This document shows positions 13,358-20,552 of a stretch of DNA of 20,552 nucleotides, in pieces. The position numbers and the translations under genes are program-made. Location of the stretch: assembly GCA_035547055.1 (NCBI GenBank), contig DASZVN010000122.1, forward strand, positions 1-20,552, read 5' to 3'. Below the pieces are notes generated by a model. That model worked only from the letters and a program-made list of their open reading frames with translations, was not told the origin of the DNA and ran no database searches. This DNA is from DASZVN01 sp035547055. GTDB lineage: Bacteria; Pseudomonadota; Alphaproteobacteria; Rhizobiales; Methylopilaceae. Position 1 is the stretch's first letter. The number at the start of each line of letters is the position of its first letter.

Positions 13358-13912
13358 TTAAGCTCCGGCGGCGCCGCGCTTCAGGTGCTCGTCGAGGCGG
13401 GGCATGATCTCGACGAAATTGCAGGGCCGGTGGCGATAGTCGAGCTGGCTCGCGAGGATGCCGTCCCAGGCGTCGCGGCAGGCGCCGGGCGAGCCCGGCA
13501 GCACGAAGACGAAGGTGGTGCCGGCAAGCCCCGCCGTCGCCCGCGACTGGATCGTCGAGACGCCGACGGTGCCGTTGGAGATCAGGTGGAACAGGGTCGA
13601 GAAGCCGTCCATCCGCTTGTCGAACAGGGGCTCGATCGCCTCCGGCGTCACGTCGCGCCCGGTGAAGCCCGTGCCGCCGGTGGTGACGATCACGTCGACC
13701 GCCGGATCGGCGATCCAGCGCCGCACCTGGCCGGCGATGGCCTCGCGGTCGTCGGGCACGATGGCGCGGGCGGCGAGCCGGTGCCCGGCGCCGGTCAGCC
13801 GGTCGGCCAGCGTCTGGCCGGAGCGGTCGTCGGCCATCGTCCTCGTGTCGGACACGGTCAGGACGGCGATCGCGAGCGGAATGAACGGGCGGCTCGTGTC
13901 GGCAGCGGCCAT
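13358..13912 (-). CDS. moaB: Molybdenum cofactor biosynthesis protein B
   Basis: A 184-residue MoaB/MogA-fold protein, related to the enzymes that adenylylate molybdopterin before metal insertion. The MPT-binding signature is VTTGGTGFTGRDVTPEA (about 77-92). Earlier is AVLTVSDTRTMADDRSGQTL, and later LPGSPGACRDAWDGIL (138-153) and RHRPCNFVEIMPRL, all family features. The extent matches alphaproteobacterial MoaB. The ATG at 13910-13912 follows GAGGAGA; the frame is open further upstream (to a TTG at 13990), but that stretch lacks similarity. It is divergent from the DJ-1-like gene over 106 bases. A molybdopterin-dependent hydroxylase is encoded at the far left of the window, but 13 kb away, so no operon link is implied. 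Confidence 0.95.
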   Translation of the reverse strand: MAAADTSRPFIPLAIAVLTVSDTRTMADDRSGQTLADRLTGAGHRLAARAIVPDDREAIAGQVRRWIADPAVDVIVTTGGTGFTGRDVTPEAIEPLFDKRMDGFSTLFHLISNGTVGVSTIQSRATAGLAGTTFVFVLPGSPGACRDAWDGILASQLDYRHRPCNFVEIMPRLDEHLKRGAAGA

Positions 13913-14018
13913 GGCGCGTCTCCTCGGGTGCTCGTCCGGCATATAAGCCCTGCGCCTCACGCTGTTGAGCCTTCGCGGCGTTGGGCGCAAGGTCCGGCCG
14001 CCTCACGAGGAGCGCGCA

Positions 14019-14741
14019 ATGCGAGACGCCTTCCGGATCGGCTTCCCGGTCTTCCCCGACCTTACGCCGCTCGATTTCGCCGGGCCGTGGGAGGTGCTGA
14101 CGCGGCTGCCGGGCTCGGCCTGCATGATCGTCGCGCATGATCGCGCGCCGGTCCGCGCGGCCAACGGCATGACCATCATGCCGACGACGACGCTGTCGGA
14201 CTGCCCGCCGCTCGACATGGTCTGCGTGCCGGGCGGCCCGGGCCACCTCGCGATGATGGAGAACGAGCCGCTGCTGGCGTTTCTCCGCGCCCAGGCGCCC
14301 GGCTGCCGCTATGTCACGGCGGTCTGCACCGGCACCCTGGTCCTCGCCGCCGCCGGCCTCCTCGGCGGCGTCAAGGCGACGACGCACTGGATGTCGTTCG
14401 AGCGGCTCGCCGCCTTCGGCGCGATCCCGACCAAGGGCCGCGTGGTGCGCGACGGCCGCTTCATCACCGGCGGTGGGGTCACGGCCGGCATCGACTTCGC
14501 CCTGGAGGTCGCCACCATCATCGCCGGCGCCGAGCTCGCCAAGGCGATCCAGCTCCAGATCGAATACGCGCCCGAGCCGCCTTATCCAGGCAGCCCCGAT
14601 CGCGCCGATCCGGCGGTGGTCGCCGCCCAGCGCGAGCGCATGGCGGCCTATCGCGGCCGCATGGCCGAGGTCGACGCCCGCGTCGCCGAGCGTCTCGCCG
14701 AGAGCGCCGATGGCCGCCAGGCCCACGCCGGAGCCGCCTGA
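14019..14741 (+). CDS. DJ-1/PfpI family protein, isonitrile hydratase-like
   Basis: A 240-residue class I glutamine amidotransferase-like protein of the DJ-1/PfpI superfamily. It resembles Pseudomonas putida isonitrile hydratase (InhA), which hydrates isonitriles to N-formamides: GFPVFPDLTPLDFAGPWEVL, DCPPLDMVCVPGGPG, the nucleophile elbow VTAVCTGTLVLAAAGLL with Cys103, then TTHW and GRFITGGGVTAGIDFALE. The C-terminal ~45 residues form a basic/acidic helical tail. The substrate is not proven; similar proteins are often annotated this way without testing. ATG 14019 follows GAGGAG. The gene overlaps the next one by 32 bases, indicating translational coupling. It is divergent from moaB. Confidence 0.9.
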   Translation: MRDAFRIGFPVFPDLTPLDFAGPWEVLTRLPGSACMIVAHDRAPVRAANGMTIMPTTTLSDCPPLDMVCVPGGPGHLAMMENEPLLAFLRAQAPGCRYVTAVCTGTLVLAAAGLLGGVKATTHWMSFERLAAFGAIPTKGRVVRDGRFITGGGVTAGIDFALEVATIIAGAELAKAIQLQIEYAPEPPYPGSPDRADPAVVAAQRERMAAYRGRMAEVDARVAERLAESADGRQAHAGAA

Positions 14742-15075
14742 GTTCGCGACGGTCCGCGCCATCGCGCTGGCGCTGCCCGGCGTGACCGAGGGCACGTCCT
14801 ACGGCACGCCGGCCTTCCGCGTCGGCAAGACCTTCCTGACCCGGCTGCACCAGGACGGCGCGGCGATCGTGCTCCGCGTCGGCTTCGACGAGCGGGCGAT
14901 GCTGATGGAGGCCGACCCGGCCAGCTTCTTCATCACCGAGCATTATCGCGCCTATCCGGCCATGCTGGTTCGCCTCGCGACCGTGCCGCGCCCGGTGCTG
15001 GAACGCCTCCTGGTCGAGCGCTGGCGCGCCGCCGCCCCGCGGCGGGCGGTGGCGGCTTACGACGCGGGGCGATAG
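14710..15075 (+). CDS. MmcQ/YjbR family DNA-binding-fold protein
   Basis: A 121-residue protein of the MmcQ/YjbR family (DUF419), small proteins with a CyaY-like fold. Seen features are ATVRAIALALPGVTEGTSYGTPAFRVGKTFLTRL at the start, followed by VLRVGFDERAMLMEADPASFFITEHYRAYPAMLVRL and the C-terminal block ERLLVERWRAAAPRRAV, all in family order. The molecular function is unknown, despite the name given to the YjbR structure. ATG 14710 lies inside the DJ-1-like gene and has only a weak purine-rich ribosome site. It is followed by a palindromic repeat and the convergent acyltransferase gene. Confidence 0.88.
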   Translation: MAARPTPEPPEFATVRAIALALPGVTEGTSYGTPAFRVGKTFLTRLHQDGAAIVLRVGFDERAMLMEADPASFFITEHYRAYPAMLVRLATVPRPVLERLLVERWRAAAPRRAVAAYDAGR

Positions 15076-15087
15076 CGTCGCGGCCAA

Positions 15088-15156
15088 TCCTCCCCCATCG
15101 CAGATGGGGAGCGGCCATGCGAAGCATGGTGGAGGGGCGTCTCCGCCGCCGAGACG
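15088..15156. repeat. Multi-hairpin palindromic repeat, family D
   Basis: Three consecutive stems: CCCCATC/GATGGGG (15093-15099, 15103-15109), CCATGC/GCATGG (15115-15120, 15124-15129), and CGTCTC/GAGACG (15138-15143, 15151-15156). The first two loops are 3 bases (GCA, GAA). TCCTCCCCC at the start also faces GGAGGGG at 15131-15137. It fills the gap between the convergent MmcQ/YjbR and acyltransferase genes and may act as a two-way terminator. Confidence 0.75.
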
Positions 15157-15170
15157 GCGAGGCGCGGCTG

Positions 15171-16400
15171 TCAGTCTTCGCCGCCTTTCGCGCCGCTCGC
15201 GCGGGCCTTCAGCCGGCGGAGGCGCTCGACGGCGGCGCGGATGCGGGGCGAGCGCTTGGCCTCGCGGCGGAGCCGGCGGAGCCCGGTCCAGGCCGCGGCG
15301 GCGGCGCGGCCTTTGGCGCTGACCGCGACCGCGACGTCGAACAGGGTCTCCTCCTCGGGGCAGAGGCGGTGCTTGTAGGCGGTGTCGCCGACGCCGAAAT
15401 CGACGGTGTGGAAGCCGCGCGCGCAGAGGTCGGCGACGACCGCCAGCGAGAGCTGCTCGCCCGGGCTGAAGCGGGTCAGCTCGTCGTCGGCGATGCCGGT
15501 GAACATCATCGAGAACCGCCCGGCGTGGGCGGCGCCCCCGGTCACGGCCAGGAGCCTGCCGCCGACCTCGTAGCCGTAGAGGTCGATCGCCGGATGGCCC
15601 GCGCTCATCCCGGCGAGCGCCGCGGCGAGGAGGAAATCGTGGACGCCGGGCGCGGCGAAGGGGTCGTCGATGCCGCGCTCGCGGAACCACTTCGCCTTCT
15701 CGGCGAGATAGGCGTCGAGCAGGCGCCCGGCCTCGGCCGGGGTCCTCGCGTGGACGATGCGGATCTCGCCATGCTCGGCGAGGCGCTGCTCCTTCTTGCG
15801 CACGGTGCGGCGCGAGGCCGAGCTGTAGCGGCTCTGGATCACGGCTTCGCCGTCGGGGCCGAGCGGCCCGCGAAAGCCCTGGTCGACGCTCGGGAAGGTG
15901 CCCGGCAGGGTGGCGAGCGGATGGCTGATGCCGTCCCAGCGCCGCGGCATCCGCTCGAGCAGGAAGACGTCGACCCCGGCGCGCTGCCCGGCGTCGCGCA
16001 GCAGGCGCTGCATCGCGGCCGGCGCCATGGCCGCCGCGGGCGAGGGGCCGATCAGGCCGAGGTTGAAATTCGCGTGATCGCCGCCGAGCCAGCGTGCCAC
16101 CCGCAGGCCGTTCTGCCGCACGACGCCGAACGGGAACAGCAGCGCCGGCTCGCCCCTCTCGCCGGCGAGGCCGACGAAAAGCGGCGTCTCGCCCAGCGCC
16201 GGCGACGCGTGGCGGCACCAGGCGGCGATCCAGTCGAGGCGCTGGAACGGCGTGGTGACGCCGCCTTCCTGGAGCGCCTGCCAGAACGGCGTCGCCGCGG
16301 CGATGCTGTCGAACGGCACGAGCCCCGGCTGGCTGGCGGCGGCCACGGTCCCGCCCGCGGGCGGGGACCGGTCGCGTCGTGCAGAAATCCGGGGGGTCAT
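15171..16400 (-). CDS. GNAT/FemAB-like acyltransferase (BioF2-like, CelD family)
   Basis: A 409-residue protein with two GNAT-type halves as in the BioF2-like (Acetyltransf_6) domain family. The N-terminal half includes TPFQRLDWIAAWCRHASPALG and LFPFGVVRQNGLRVARWLGGDHANFN. The central part has SRYSSASRRTVRKKEQRLAEHG and a helical AEKAKWFRERGIDDPF. The second acyl-CoA-binding region runs FTGIADDELTRFSPGEQLSLAVVADLCARGFHTVDFGVGDTAYKHRL. Such proteins acylate sugars or envelope precursors; the substrate is not known. The ATG at 16398-16400 is given; the frame stays open to 16664, but that stretch is the antisense of the deacetylase coding sequence. Its divergent neighbour, a polysaccharide deacetylase, supports a role in surface polysaccharide. 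Confidence 0.88.
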   Translation of the reverse strand: MTPRISARRDRSPPAGGTVAAASQPGLVPFDSIAAATPFWQALQEGGVTTPFQRLDWIAAWCRHASPALGETPLFVGLAGERGEPALLFPFGVVRQNGLRVARWLGGDHANFNLGLIGPSPAAAMAPAAMQRLLRDAGQRAGVDVFLLERMPRRWDGISHPLATLPGTFPSVDQGFRGPLGPDGEAVIQSRYSSASRRTVRKKEQRLAEHGEIRIVHARTPAEAGRLLDAYLAEKAKWFRERGIDDPFAAPGVHDFLLAAALAGMSAGHPAIDLYGYEVGGRLLAVTGGAAHAGRFSMMFTGIADDELTRFSPGEQLSLAVVADLCARGFHTVDFGVGDTAYKHRLCPEEETLFDVAVAVSAKGRAAAAAWTGLRRLRREAKRSPRIRAAVERLRRLKARASGAKGGED

Positions 16401-16506
16401 GTTAACGCTCTCGCAGCCGTCGTTGGGCGATGATCCTGGGCGATCGACCGTTGACAGCCGGCTAACGCCCTTGCCCGACCGCCGCACCACCGCCTTCCGC
16501 GCCGTC

Positions 16507-17529
16507 ATGGACGCGCTGCACCTCGTCCGCGCCCACCGCCTGCCCGGCGGCCGCCTGGCACGGGGGCGCGGCTTCGCGTTGACGCTGCACCACGTCCGGC
16601 CCGCCGCCGAGGCGGGCTTCGCACCGAACCACCTGCTCGAGGTGACGCCGGGCTTCCTCGACATGACGATCCGCCATGTCCGGGCGGCGGGCTACGAGTT
16701 CGTCGACCTCGACGAGGCCTGGGCGCGCCTGACCGCGCAGGGCGAGCGCCCGCCGTTCTGCACGCTGACCTTCGACGACGGCTATCGCGATTTCGTCGAC
16801 TACGCCCTGCCGGTGCTGCGCCGGCACCGGGCCCCGGCGGCCCTGTTCGTCGCCTCGGCCTTCGCCGACGCCACCGGCGATCTCTGGTGGCTCACGCTGG
16901 AGGAGGTGCTGCGGCGCGCGACCAGCCTGGAGGTCGATCTCGGCCAGGGGCCGGAGCGCTTCGACACGCTCGACTCCCCGGCCAAGGCGAGGGCCTGGGA
17001 CTGCGTGATGAAGCGCCTCAAGGCGATGCCCGAGGACCGCATGCGGGCGATCATCGCGGGCCTCGCCGCCGAATACGGCATCGACGGCCGCCGCCTCGTC
17101 GCCGCGGAGTGCCTGTCCTGGGACGACCTCGTGCCGGTCGCGCGCGACCCCTTGGTCACCATCGGCGCCCACACCGTCAACCACTACATGCTGGCGAAAT
17201 GGCCGGCCGAGGTGGTGACGCAGGAGCTGGAGCGCTCGCGCCGCGACATCCGGGAGAAGCTCGGCATGCTGCCGCGCCACGTCGCCTTCCCGGTCGGCGA
17301 CCCCGGCGCCGCGGGACGCCGCGAGTTCGAGATCGCGCGCCTGCTCGGCTTCACCACCGCCTGGACGACGCGGGCCGGCCACCTCTTCAGCGCCCACCGC
17401 GAATACCCGACGGCGCTGCCCAGGGTCTCGCTCAACGGCCATTTCCAGGCGCCGCGCTATCTCGACCTGTTCGTCGCCGGCACGCCGTTCCTCCTCTGGA
17501 ACCGTGGGCGGAAGCTGAACGTGGCGTAG
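16507..17529 (+). CDS. Polysaccharide deacetylase (carbohydrate esterase family 4)
   Basis: A 340-residue NodB-homology protein that would remove N- or O-acetyl groups from a polysaccharide. Motif 1 is TLTFDDGYRDF with catalytic Asp90 and metal-ligand Asp91; motif 2 is GAHTVNHYML with His222 and His226, the remaining metal ligands. The N-terminal part (GRGFALTLHHVRPA and the segment ending NHLLEVTPGF) matches a large alphaproteobacterial subgroup. No signal peptide is visible. Start is uncertain: ATG 16507 begins at the conserved region but has no ribosome site, while ATG 16399 follows GGGGGG and adds 36 residues, with its ATG overlapping the divergent acyltransferase start. A TTG at 16471 is also possible. 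Ends 47 bases before the terminator-like hairpin. Confidence 0.9.
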   Translation: MDALHLVRAHRLPGGRLARGRGFALTLHHVRPAAEAGFAPNHLLEVTPGFLDMTIRHVRAAGYEFVDLDEAWARLTAQGERPPFCTLTFDDGYRDFVDYALPVLRRHRAPAALFVASAFADATGDLWWLTLEEVLRRATSLEVDLGQGPERFDTLDSPAKARAWDCVMKRLKAMPEDRMRAIIAGLAAEYGIDGRRLVAAECLSWDDLVPVARDPLVTIGAHTVNHYMLAKWPAEVVTQELERSRRDIREKLGMLPRHVAFPVGDPGAAGRREFEIARLLGFTTAWTTRAGHLFSAHREYPTALPRVSLNGHFQAPRYLDLFVAGTPFLLWNRGRKLNVA

Positions 17530-17575
17530 AATCGGCCGGCCGCGCCGCGTCCCCGGCATGCAGGCCAGTTATCCT

Positions 17576-17602
17576 GGTCAGCCTGGTCATCCCAGGCTGA
17601 CC
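17576..17602. terminator. Bidirectional terminator-like hairpin between deacetylase and uvrA
   Basis: GGTCAGCCTGG (17576-17586) pairs perfectly over 11 bases with CCAGGCTGACC (17592-17602) around TCATC. It lies in the 94-base gap between two converging genes, 46 bases after the deacetylase stop and 21 bases after the uvrA stop. No T-tract follows on either strand, so efficiency as an intrinsic terminator is uncertain. Confidence 0.65.
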
Positions 17603-17623
17603 GGGGAGCCTTGTCGTCCTGGC

Positions 17624-20552
17624 CTACTCCGCGGCCTGCGCGGCCTTGGCCTTGCCGCTCTTGGCCAGCGCCTCCTTGAGGAAGCGGCCGGTGTGGCTGC
17701 GGGGATTCTTGGCGATCGTCTCCGGCGTCCCGGCCGCGACGATCTCGCCGCCGCCGTCGCCGCCCTCGGGGCCGAGGTCGATCACCCAGTCGGCGGTCTT
17801 GATGACCTCGAGATTGTGCTCGATCACCACGACCGTGTTTCCCTGCGACACCAATTCCTGCAGCACATCCAATAGCTTGGCCACATCGTGGAAATGCAGG
17901 CCGGTGGTCGGCTCGTCGAGGATGTAGAGCGTGCGCCCGGTCGAACGGCGGGACAGCTCCTTCGAGAGCTTCACCCGCTGCGCCTCGCCGCCCGAGAGCG
18001 TCGTCGCCGGCTGGCCGAGCTTGACGTAGTCGAGCCCGACATGGACCAGGGTCTCCATCTTCTCGCGGATCGACGGCACGGCGCGGAAGAAGCCCGCCGC
18101 CTCCTCCACCGTCATGTCGAGCACGTCAGCGATCGACCTGCCGCGATAGAGCACCTCCAGCGTCTCGCGGTCGTAGCGCTTGCCCTTGCAGACGTCGCAG
18201 GTGACGTAGACGTCCGGCAGGAAATGCATTTCGATCTTGATGACGCCGTCGCCCTGGCACGCCTCGCAGCGCCCGCCCTTGACGTTGAAGGAGAAGCGGC
18301 CGGTGCCGAAGCCGCGCGCCTTGGCGTCGGGCAGGCCGGCGAACCATTCGCGGATCGGGGTGAACGCGCCGACATAGGTCGCGGGGTTCGAGCGCGGCGT
18401 GCGCCCGATCGGCGACTGGTCGATGTCGATGACCTTGTCGAGATGCTCCAGCCCCTCCAGCCGGTCGAACGGGCCGGGATGCTCGTTGGCGCCGTTGAGC
18501 TGGCGCGCCACCGCCTTGAACACGGTGTCGACGAGGAGGCTCGACTTGCCACCGCCCGACACGCCGGTGACGCAGGTGAGGAGGCCGAGCGGGATCGCCG
18601 CCTCGACGTTCTTGAGGTTGTTGGTGCGGGCGCCGACGACGCGGAGCTGCTTGCGCTTGTTGGGCTCGCGCCGCTTCGCCGGCACCGGGATCTCGCGGAC
18701 GCCCGAGAGATATTGCCCGGTGAGGCTCGCCGGGTTGGCCATGATGTCGGCCGGCGTTCCCTCGGCGACGATGTGGCCGCCGTGGATGCCGGCGCCGGGG
18801 CCGACGTCGACCACGTAGTCCGCGGTGCGGATGGCGTCCTCGTCGTGCTCGACCACGATCACGGTGTTGCCGAGGTCGCGCAGGCGCCGCAGCGTCTCCA
18901 AGAGGCGCTCGTTGTCGCGCTGGTGCAGCCCGATCGACGGCTCGTCGAGGACGTAGAGCACGCCGGTCAGGCCGGAGCCGATCTGCGAGGCCAGGCGGAT
19001 GCGCTGGCTCTCGCCCCCGGATAGCGTGCCGGACGAGCGGTCGAGCGTCAGGTAGTCGAGGCCGACATCGACCAGGAAGCGCAGCCGCTCGCGGATTTCC
19101 TTGAGGATGCGGCCGGCGATCTCGACATGCTTGTCGCTGAGCGCCGCCGGCAGGTCGGTGAACCATTGCGCGGCGCTTCGGACCGAGAGGCCGGTCGCCT
19201 CGCTGATGTTCGAGCCCGCGATCTTGACCGCGAGCGCCTCGGGCTTCAGCCGCGCGCCGTGGCAGACCGAGCACGGCGTCTCGCTCATGTAGCGTCCGAT
19301 CTCCTCGCGCGCCCACTCGCTGTCGGTCTCCTTCCAGCGGCGCTGGAGGTTCGGCACCACGCCCTCGAAGGTCTTCCTGGTCTCGTAGGCGCGGAGGCCG
19401 TCGTCGTAGACGAAGGCGATCTTGTCCTCGCCCGAGCCGAACAGGATGGCGTCGCGCGCCACCTCCGGCAGGTCGCGCCAGCGCGCGCCGGTCGAGAAGC
19501 CGTAGTGCTTCGCCAGCGCGTCCAGCGTCTGCTTGTAGTAGGGCGAGGTCGATTTGGCCCACGGCGCGATGGCCCCGCCGCGCAGCGTCTTGGCGTCGTC
19601 CGAGACGACTAGCGCCGGATCGACCCGCATCTCGTGGCCGAGCCCACCGCAAGCCGGACAGGCGCCGGCCGGGTTGTTGAACGAGAACAGCCGCGGCTCG
19701 ATCTCCGGGATGGTGAAGCCGGACACCGGGCAGGCGAATTTCTCCGAGAAGATGATGCGCTGCGGGCCGCTCTGCTGGTCGTGGATCTTCGCGACGGCCT
19801 TGGATGCCTTTTCCGATTCTCCGGCCGGGGCGCCTTTCTTCGCGCGCTTTCCCTTCGCCGGCGTCTTCTCCACTGCCGCGGCCGGCGGCGCATCCGCGAA
19901 CTCCGCCACCGCAATGCCGTCGGCGAGGCGGAGGCATTGCTCCAGCGAATCGGCGAGGCGGGCCGCGATGTCCGGCCGCACGACGATGCGGTCGACCACG
20001 ACGTCGAGGTCGTGGTTCAGCTTCTTGTCGAGCGCCGGCGCGTCGTCGATCGCATAGAAGGTGCCGTCGATCTTGAGGCGCTGGTAGCCGCGCTTCTGGA
20101 ACTCGGCGATCTCCTTGCGGTACTCGCCCTTCCGGGCCCTGACGACGGGCGCCAGCAGGTAGAGCCGCGTGCCCTCGGGCAGCGCCAGAATGCGGTCGAC
20201 CATCTGGCTGACGGTCTGGCTCTCGATCGGCAGGCCCGTCGCTGGCGAATAGGGGATGCCGATGCGCGCCCACAAGAGGCGCATGTAGTCGTAGATCTCG
20301 GTGACGGTGGCGACCGTCGAGCGCGGGTTCCGCGAGGTCGTCTTCTGCTCGATCGAGATCGCAGGGGAGAGGCCGTCGATCTGGTCGACGTCCGGCTTCT
20401 GCATCATCTCGAGGAACTGGCGGGCGTAGGCCGAGAGGCTCTCGACATAGCGGCGCTGGCCCTCGGCATAGACGGTGTCGAAGGCGAGCGAGGACTTGCC
20501 CGAGCCGCTGAGGCCGGTCAGCACCACCAGCCGGTCGCGCGGCAGGTCGATG
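17624..20552 (-). CDS. uvrA: Excinuclease ABC subunit A (5' end outside window)
   Basis: UvrA is the damage-sensing ATPase of nucleotide excision repair that loads UvrB. About 976 residues are visible, lacking roughly the first 20-30. The reading frame continues off the edge with IDLPRDRLVVLTGLSGSGKS (Walker A of the first domain). Other features are the first signature LSGGESQRIRLASQIGSG with Walker B VLYVLDEPSIGLHQRDN, the second Walker A GVSGGGKSS, the second zinc finger GRCEACQGDG ... CDVCKGKRY, and the second signature LSGGEAQRVKLSKELSRRSTG with ILDEPTTGLHFHD. The first zinc finger has CPVSG for CPxCG, so one Cys is Ser. A Lys/Ala-rich linker lies just before it. Stop TAG at 17624-17626. 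Alphaproteobacterial uvrA genes are usually SOS-controlled, but the promoter is outside the window. Confidence 0.98.
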   Translation of the reverse strand, partial: IDLPRDRLVVLTGLSGSGKSSLAFDTVYAEGQRRYVESLSAYARQFLEMMQKPDVDQIDGLSPAISIEQKTTSRNPRSTVATVTEIYDYMRLLWARIGIPYSPATGLPIESQTVSQMVDRILALPEGTRLYLLAPVVRARKGEYRKEIAEFQKRGYQRLKIDGTFYAIDDAPALDKKLNHDLDVVVDRIVVRPDIAARLADSLEQCLRLADGIAVAEFADAPPAAAVEKTPAKGKRAKKGAPAGESEKASKAVAKIHDQQSGPQRIIFSEKFACPVSGFTIPEIEPRLFSFNNPAGACPACGGLGHEMRVDPALVVSDDAKTLRGGAIAPWAKSTSPYYKQTLDALAKHYGFSTGARWRDLPEVARDAILFGSGEDKIAFVYDDGLRAYETRKTFEGVVPNLQRRWKETDSEWAREEIGRYMSETPCSVCHGARLKPEALAVKIAGSNISEATGLSVRSAAQWFTDLPAALSDKHVEIAGRILKEIRERLRFLVDVGLDYLTLDRSSGTLSGGESQRIRLASQIGSGLTGVLYVLDEPSIGLHQRDNERLLETLRRLRDLGNTVIVVEHDEDAIRTADYVVDVGPGAGIHGGHIVAEGTPADIMANPASLTGQYLSGVREIPVPAKRREPNKRKQLRVVGARTNNLKNVEAAIPLGLLTCVTGVSGGGKSSLLVDTVFKAVARQLNGANEHPGPFDRLEGLEHLDKVIDIDQSPIGRTPRSNPATYVGAFTPIREWFAGLPDAKARGFGTGRFSFNVKGGRCEACQGDGVIKIEMHFLPDVYVTCDVCKGKRYDRETLEVLYRGRSIADVLDMTVEEAAGFFRAVPSIREKMETLVHVGLDYVKLGQPATTLSGGEAQRVKLSKELSRRSTGRTLYILDEPTTGLHFHDVAKLLDVLQELVSQGNTVVVIEHNLEVIKTADWVIDLGPEGGDGGGEIVAAGTPETIAKNPRSHTGRFLKEALAKSGKAKAAQAAE

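Noticed and set aside
16451..16479. Sigma-70 promoter for the polysaccharide deacetylase based on TTGACA at 16451-16456
   Set aside because: No acceptable -10 sequence lies 16-18 bases downstream, so it is not listed as a feature.
1..20552. CRISPR arrays, phage or integrative element genes, toxin-antitoxin pairs, tRNA genes
   Set aside because: No regularly spaced direct repeats, no integrase, transposase or phage-like proteins, no recognisable small toxin-antitoxin pair and no tRNA-like cloverleaf were seen on reading both strands.

Overview
The window is a high-GC (about 70% by eye) stretch of bacterial chromosome. Gene content points to an alphaproteobacterium, probably of the Hyphomicrobiales (Rhizobiales). 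The evidence is the bamE / ubiquinol-cytochrome c chaperone / DUF177 block, an alphaproteobacterial type UvrA, a GAAC-N7-GAAC LexA-type box, and very frequent GC-rich palindromic repeats between genes. I see no rRNA, tRNA, transposase, integrase, phage gene or CRISPR array. Nearly all of the DNA is ordinary housekeeping or metabolic coding sequence, densely packed on both strands.

Layout. 1-660 (-) is the N-terminal part of a xanthine dehydrogenase/CO dehydrogenase-type molybdopterin subunit that runs off the left edge. 871-1803 (+) is an EamA/DMT transporter. 2034-2588 (+) is an exported YbhB/YbcL (PEBP) protein, overlapping tail to tail with lipB (2576-3310, -). 3322-3618 (+) is a stand-alone FliN-like protein. 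3643-4302 (-) is a HAD hydrolase downstream of bamE (4338-4790, -). bamE is divergent from the ubiquinol-cytochrome c chaperone (4899-5429, +), which is followed by DUF177/YceD (5525-6073) and an alpha/beta hydrolase (6093-6818). 6970-10639 (-) is a branched-chain amino acid type ABC transporter in the order livH-livM-livG-livF, with no binding-protein gene next to it. A VOC protein (10819-11250, -) and a PA0069-type, SplB-like radical SAM protein (11337-12473, -) follow. The radical SAM gene is divergent from a small GT2-fold protein (12565-13212, +). moaB (13358-13912, -) is divergent from an isonitrile hydratase-like DJ-1/PfpI protein (14019-14741, +), which overlaps a MmcQ/YjbR protein (14710-15075, +). 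A FemAB/BioF2-type acyltransferase (15171-16400, -) is divergent from a polysaccharide deacetylase (16507-17529, +). uvrA (-) runs from 17624 off the right edge and lacks only its first residues.

How the genes fit together. The Liv block is one operon by spacing. bamE and the HAD gene, the chaperone-DUF177-hydrolase run, and the DJ-1/YjbR pair look like short operons. The acyltransferase and deacetylase pair suggests envelope or exopolysaccharide modification.

What stands out. There is no obvious large new system. The two signals most worth following are: (1) a perfect GAAC-N7-GAAC box, the alphaproteobacterial SOS operator pattern, in the divergent promoter of the SplB-like radical SAM gene and a DxD-less GT2-like gene; and (2) at least four families of palindromic intergenic elements, some copies repeated within the window, occupying gene junctions including one inside the liv operon and one abutting a ribosome binding site.
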